From the NCBI GenBank assembly GCA_029260075.1, contig JAJDDY010000079.1:1-40398 (forward strand): a stretch of 40,398 nt of DNA. Reading direction: 5' to 3'. Both the position numbers and the translations under genes were made by a program. Position 1 is the stretch's first letter; each line of letters begins with the position of its first letter. Positions 36,017 to 40,398 of this stretch are shown here, piece after piece. The notes below the pieces were generated by a model that saw nothing but the letters and a program-made list of their open reading frames with translations, did not search any database and was not told the DNA's origin. The stretch is from Phycisphaerae bacterium. Lineage in GTDB: Bacteria > Planctomycetota > Phycisphaerae > UBA1845.

Positions 36017-39000
36017 ATGCGCGACTACCAACGATGGATAACCGCGATCGCATTGGTTCTGGCGGGCTTGAGCGCTGACGTGCGCGGGCAAGGCAGACCA
36101 GGTGTGCCGACTGCGCCAATAGAAGAGGTGCTTGAAGTCACGGCGCCCACGACGTTTCTCGAAGTTGGCCAGGCGGTGCAGCTTCAGGTAATAGAAACTC
36201 TGGGCGACGGTTCGACGGTTGACTACACTTCCGCGAGCAGTGGAACGATGTACCACCCAGGATCGCTTGCGGGGCCGATTGTCGTTGGCGCTGACGGCCT
36301 CGTGACTGGGGTAGCGCCGGGAACGGTGAACATCACCGTGATCAACGGCGACCTTCTCTCTGAAGACCCAGCCGCCCGCACTCTCCTCGGCTCGATTAGT
36401 TTCACCGTCGGGCCTATCGGCGATGAAGACAACGATGGACTTCCAAGCGACTACGAAACCGCGAACGGTCTGGACCCGAACGACTCCACAGACGCCGATG
36501 TGGATTCCGACGGTGACGGTCTTACCGGAATACAGGAGTTCGCGTTGGGGACGCTCCCCAACAATCGTGACACGGACGGTGACAGTCTGCTCGATGGACA
36601 GGAGATTCCGAAGGGCTTCGATCCGCTGGTCGCAGACTTCATACGGCTCGACGAGTCCTGCACCGCAAGCGTTGCCAACCGAACCATTCAGGTAAACCCG
36701 GACGGAACCTTCTCGCTACAGAACATCCCACGGATACGGAGTTTCACCCGCGTCCGCGTGCTCTGCGATCGCGACGGTCAGCTCTTCGGGGGGTTTAGTG
36801 ACTTCTTCAGACCAGCCTTCGACCTCCGCGACGGGCTCCCGCCGTTCCGAATGGGCCCCGTACCGCCAAGCGTTGAGTCCCTGACCCTGAGCGCGACGCC
36901 TCCGTCCCTGGACACGATCGGACAAATGTCGCAGTTGGGCGTCGTGGCCACCATGTCCGACGGCGGCACCGTTGATGTGACCACCGGAAGTTTCACCACA
37001 TACATGAGCAGCAACCCAGCGGTTCTTTCCGTAGACGAAAACGGTCTAGCCGCAGCCGTGGCGAGCGGTACCGCCTTCGTTAGCGTCATCAACGACAGCG
37101 TCTTCGCCTCATTGATGGTTCCCGTCATCGCCGGAGACGATCGCGACGGCGATGGGATGCCCAACGATTATGAAGAGGCGAACAGGCTGAACCCCGACGT
37201 CAATGACGCAGCCGGTGATGCCGACCTGGACGGGCTGACCAACTTCACGGAGTTCGGTCTGGGGACTGATCCCAATCAATCAGACACAGACGGTGACGGT
37301 CTGGATGACGCCGCAGAGGGCGTCGCCGGAACCGATCCGCTCATCGGCGACACGGATGTTGACGGCATCGTGGACGGCGAGGAAGTAATCCTCGGTACTG
37401 ACGGTTTCGTCACGCTTCCGTTGAATCCGGATACCGACGGTGACGGTATTCCTGACGGCGTCGAGGTTCGCTGCAATCTGAATCCGACCAATACAACGAC
37501 GGATGGTACTACGCTGGATGGCAACGCCGATAGCGATTCCGACGGGCTGACTAACGCGACCGAATTGCCACTGTTCACGGACCCCTGCAACGCGGACACA
37601 GACGGCGACGGCCTTCCGGACCTGGAAGAAGTAACCGCCGGTACGGACCCGGGCGTGCCGGATTTCGAATTGCCGATGATCACCATTTCTTCGCCGCTCG
37701 ATGGTGCGGAGTTTGTGGTGAACTCAGTGGTTCACGTCGTGGCGGTGGCCTCTGATGATGGACGCGTAACTCGCGTCAGTTTTCAGGCTGACACCGGGCC
37801 GACTGTGGACGATCTTTTCCCGCCTTTCGAGTTCGACTTGGTCCTTCCGTCAAGTCCGACATTCGTGGCGATTAGCGCGACGGCGGAAGACACCAACGGG
37901 AACATCGGCGTCGCCGTGCCCATCACCATCGGCGTCGTGGCGGATCCTCCGCCGACGATTTCGATTACCAGCCCACTCGACGGCGCTACCATGACCGAGG
38001 GGTCGGTATTCAACGTGCTCGCCGACGCTACCGACAATATTGCGGTTAGTAGGGTGGACTTCACGACCAGTGCCGGCGCTTCTGAGGTCGATTTCGTACC
38101 ACCTTACAGGGCATCCGTAACCATTCCTATCGGCGTCAGCCAATTTGTTATCAACGCCACGGCCACGGACAATCTCGGGGCAACCACGGCGGCATCGCCA
38201 GTAACACTCAATGTCATTACTGACCCATTGACTACGGTGATCGGCACGACCGTGGACACAAACGGAACCCCCATCGCCGGCGCGACACTAACGACGAACG
38301 GTGAGGCTGCGACGGTTAGCGGGCCGGATGGTAGCTTCCTGCTGGGCAATGTGCAGACGATCTTCGGTCCAATCGTTGTTGAGGCGACCATCGATGCGGG
38401 CGGAGTCATGCTCAGCGGCAGTTCAGGGACCATCCCACCGGTTCTTGGCGGGGTGACCAACGTCGGTGACATCACGCTCAACTCCGCTGTGCCCGTGCTC
38501 GTATCCGTTTCGCCATTCGATCCCCAATTGCGGTACATCGACGTCTCCTCCGCTCAGGTTCAAGGCAGCGTCACGATCACCAAGGGCGGCGTACCGATCG
38601 ATGGCGCCAATGGTTTGGCCACGCATCCGCTTACCGGCGAGCTGTTTGCTTTGATCAAGGACGGATCGGGCGGCGGTGGTCGCGGGGGCGTTTCTCCGTC
38701 GCCGCGAGAGCTTGCGATCGTCGATCCGTTAACCGGTGTGGCCACGGTCATAGGACCAACGAGCGACAAGTTCGCGGGACTGGCGTTCGATGCAATCGGA
38801 ACGCTTTACGGGATAACGGGGGCAGGGGCGGACGTGCCAAGCACGCTTTACGTCCTCAGCACAGTCGACGCATCGGAAACATTGGTCGTCTCCCTTTTCT
38901 CAGAAGGCTTCGGCGGCGAGACAATCGCGTTCAATCCGTTGGACGGTTTTATTTACCGAATGTCTGGCGAGTTCACATTTCAGGCCATTGATCTCGACAA

Positions 39001-40177
39001 CCTGTCTGTGTTCGACATGGACCTCATAGAGCCACTCCAGGGCGAGCCCGGCGCACTTACTTTCTCGAACCAGCAAAATCTCTTCCTACTCGCGACGGAT
39101 GAGCTGATCCAACTGACCGAGATGGGGGAGATGTTTCCCATCAATTTCCTAGAGGATAGAATCAAGGGACTCGCGTTTATTACGATTCCGTCGACCTCAC
39201 TCACAGGGATCGTTCAGTTGGAAGATGGCACACCCATCGCGGGTGCCAATGTAACCACGGTTGGAGGTGACTCGGCCGTCACTGGCGTGGACGGTCGATT
39301 CACGATCCCATCTGTTTCGGCGGTTCCCGGGGGCCTCCGTGCATTCGTGCTGCATCGTCTGAACGGAACATTGCTTCATGCGATATCGGCCACTGTGCCC
39401 GCCGTTCCGGACGGCGACACCGACCTTGGCGCCATCACATTGGTGCCCATGTTCCTCGCCGCAGCCACGAACGGCTCTGGAGTCGATAGCTCGCTCTATG
39501 GTGTCAGTCGGGTGACAGGGGCGTATGTGGAGATCGGCGCCATCGGATTCCGTGACGTTAGTGGTCTCGACTTCCATCCGTCCGGTGTGCTGTACGGCGC
39601 GGGCGTGAGAGCGGACGGAACCGATGTATTGATTCGCATTGATCCCCTGACAGGAAGTGGCGTCGAAGTCGGACCGCTGGGTCTAACGGGCGGCCCCACG
39701 AGTGGTCCAGTGCGAGACATATCGTTTAGAAACAGCGACAATGCGTTGTTCGGATATCTAATCGGTGGAACGCACGGCGTAGCGACTTACGACCTTGCGA
39801 CAGGCGCAGGCACTGTAGTCGGGGCTTCTGGCCTCTCTTGCTGCGGCAATGGATTGGCGTTCTCGCCAGCGGACGTGTTGTACCATGCCAACAACAACGC
39901 GCTCAACATCATTGATCCGGTCACCGGGATTGGAACCGAGGTCGCCCCCTTCGTTTTTCCGATCGTGGACGACATCAACGGCATCGACTCGCTTGAGTTC
40001 AGCAACGGCGTTCTGTATGGGATCTACAGCAACGGTAGGATTGTCGGGGGAATCTTCGGGACCATCTTTTGGTCGCAGTTCCTCGTTACCATTGACACGG
40101 CCTCCGGCGCGATCAACGTGATAACGCCACGAACACTTCCGGGTATGGACGCAATTGTCGCGCAGCCTGGCAACTAA
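36017..40177 (+). CDS. Large exported calcium-repeat and Ig-like protein
   Basis: The 1386-residue protein begins with a signal peptide ([20 protein letters not shown]). Ig-like (Big-type) domains lie near residues 35-130 and 280-370. Thrombospondin type 3-like calcium repeats, D-x-D-x-D-G-x-x-D, occupy about 135-200 and 375-550, for example [13 protein letters not shown] and [13 protein letters not shown]. Two Ig-like domains of about 90 residues follow ([14 protein letters not shown] and [14 protein letters not shown]). A carboxypeptidase-regulatory-like module is followed by propeller-like repeats, then a second such module and a second set of propeller-like repeats containing '[12 protein letters not shown]'. 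It starts 6 bp after the previous stop, so it is the third gene of the operon. Such proteins usually act at the cell surface in adhesion or matrix. No enzyme motif was recognised. Confidence 0.78.
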   Translation: MRDYQRWITAIALVLAGLSADVRGQGRPGVPTAPIEEVLEVTAPTTFLEVGQAVQLQVIETLGDGSTVDYTSASSGTMYHPGSLAGPIVVGADGLVTGVAPGTVNITVINGDLLSEDPAARTLLGSISFTVGPIGDEDNDGLPSDYETANGLDPNDSTDADVDSDGDGLTGIQEFALGTLPNNRDTDGDSLLDGQEIPKGFDPLVADFIRLDESCTASVANRTIQVNPDGTFSLQNIPRIRSFTRVRVLCDRDGQLFGGFSDFFRPAFDLRDGLPPFRMGPVPPSVESLTLSATPPSLDTIGQMSQLGVVATMSDGGTVDVTTGSFTTYMSSNPAVLSVDENGLAAAVASGTAFVSVINDSVFASLMVPVIAGDDRDGDGMPNDYEEANRLNPDVNDAAGDADLDGLTNFTEFGLGTDPNQSDTDGDGLDDAAEGVAGTDPLIGDTDVDGIVDGEEVILGTDGFVTLPLNPDTDGDGIPDGVEVRCNLNPTNTTTDGTTLDGNADSDSDGLTNATELPLFTDPCNADTDGDGLPDLEEVTAGTDPGVPDFELPMITISSPLDGAEFVVNSVVHVVAVASDDGRVTRVSFQADTGPTVDDLFPPFEFDLVLPSSPTFVAISATAEDTNGNIGVAVPITIGVVADPPPTISITSPLDGATMTEGSVFNVLADATDNIAVSRVDFTTSAGASEVDFVPPYRASVTIPIGVSQFVINATATDNLGATTAASPVTLNVITDPLTTVIGTTVDTNGTPIAGATLTTNGEAATVSGPDGSFLLGNVQTIFGPIVVEATIDAGGVMLSGSSGTIPPVLGGVTNVGDITLNSAVPVLVSVSPFDPQLRYIDVSSAQVQGSVTITKGGVPIDGANGLATHPLTGELFALIKDGSGGGGRGGVSPSPRELAIVDPLTGVATVIGPTSDKFAGLAFDAIGTLYGITGAGADVPSTLYVLSTVDASETLVVSLFSEGFGGETIAFNPLDGFIYRMSGEFTFQAIDLDNLSVFDMDLIEPLQGEPGALTFSNQQNLFLLATDELIQLTEMGEMFPINFLEDRIKGLAFITIPSTSLTGIVQLEDGTPIAGANVTTVGGDSAVTGVDGRFTIPSVSAVPGGLRAFVLHRLNGTLLHAISATVPAVPDGDTDLGAITLVPMFLAAATNGSGVDSSLYGVSRVTGAYVEIGAIGFRDVSGLDFHPSGVLYGAGVRADGTDVLIRIDPLTGSGVEVGPLGLTGGPTSGPVRDISFRNSDNALFGYLIGGTHGVATYDLATGAGTVVGASGLSCCGNGLAFSPADVLYHANNNALNIIDPVTGIGTEVAPFVFPIVDDINGIDSLEFSNGVLYGIYSNGRIVGGIFGTIFWSQFLVTIDTASGAINVITPRTLPGMDAIVAQPGN

Positions 40178-40299
40178 CCCTTCAGATCAGATGTTTCGAC
40201 AACGTAACAGGTCAGCCATGTGCAATGCCACACGGGGCGGGAGCATATTAAAATAGGCAAGCTGGCGCGATCGCCCCGGCGCTGGTATATCAACCGGTC

Positions 40300-40398
40300 A
40301 TGCAGCCAGGGACGGCGAAGTCGGCTAACGCAATCATGGACGCCGCGGTGCGCGGCGAACTCAGCCGGGCGCAGACGTTGCGACTCTGCAAGGATCAT
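40300..40398 (+). CDS. Start of an unidentified gene, cut by window edge
   Basis: An ATG at 40300 opens a frame of 33 codons to the end of the window (MQPGTAKSANAIMDAAVRGE, then LSRAQTLRLCKDH). The composition is that of a helical protein. An AT-rich element, CATATTAAAATAGG, sits about 45 bp upstream in otherwise GC-rich sequence and could be part of a promoter. No family can be assigned from so few residues. The minus-strand frame covering the same bases looks like a shadow. Confidence 0.4.
   Translation, partial: MQPGTAKSANAIMDAAVRGELSRAQTLRLCKDH

Noticed and set aside
40174-40398. Minus-strand frame of 74 codons at the window end
   Set aside because: It overlaps the stop of the calcium-repeat gene and a plus-strand start with better context, and shows no motif.

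Overview
The window is about 40 kb of bacterial chromosome of fairly high GC content. It most likely comes from a member of the Planctomycetota, perhaps Phycisphaerae-like. The reasons are two ECF sigma factors of the kind paired with Hanks-type kinases, three large Ser/Thr kinases (two with C-terminal TPR regions), dockerin-like 'DCNGNG.PD' proteins, and very long secreted multidomain proteins. This placement is inferred from gene content; no rRNA or other phylogenetic marker is present.

Left part (1-8.6 kb). The window opens in the last 41 codons of an ISL3-type transposase. Next comes a small electron-transfer and envelope cluster: a multiheme c-type cytochrome lipoprotein with an ethylbenzene-dehydrogenase-like domain and an OprB-type porin on the minus strand, and a divergent cytochrome c'-like lipoprotein. 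A 5'-truncated cytidylate-kinase-like gene follows. A two-gene candidate defence cassette on the minus strand comes after it. Its first gene joins an excisionase/MerR-like helix-turn-helix to the C-terminal tail of a type I restriction methyltransferase (HsdM) without the methyltransferase domain. It overlaps by 4 bp a GmrSD-like DUF262-DUF1524 nuclease. A PDZ-domain remnant of an HtrA protease lies just before the next gene.

Middle part (8.6-17.3 kb). A zinc-ribbon Ser/Thr kinase with a multi-pass membrane C-terminus stands alone. It is followed by an ECF sigma factor, a TPR kinase and a secreted dockerin-like protein; the last two genes overlap by 8 bp. An IS630-type transposase remnant closes the block.

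Right part (17.6-40.2 kb). A second ECF sigma/TPR kinase pair (minus strand) lies between two sets of large exported proteins. Beyond the kinase, on the same strand, are a 2375-residue beta-helix/PKD/fibronectin/subtilisin/Cys-rich protein and a DUF5666-like protein with a Glu-Pro tail. Divergently, on the plus strand, is a tight three-gene run: a 1254-residue protein with dockerin-like, PASTA and Ig-like domains and a C-terminal phospholipase A2-like domain, a predicted beta-propeller protein, and a 1386-residue calcium-repeat/Ig-like protein. The layout suggests, without proving, that each sigma/kinase pair senses and controls its exported neighbours.

Several spacers hold decayed genes: parts of three transposase types, an HtrA fragment and the truncated kinase. 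This indicates repeated insertion and decay between intact blocks. No tRNA, rRNA, CRISPR array, riboswitch or convincing rho-independent terminator was seen.
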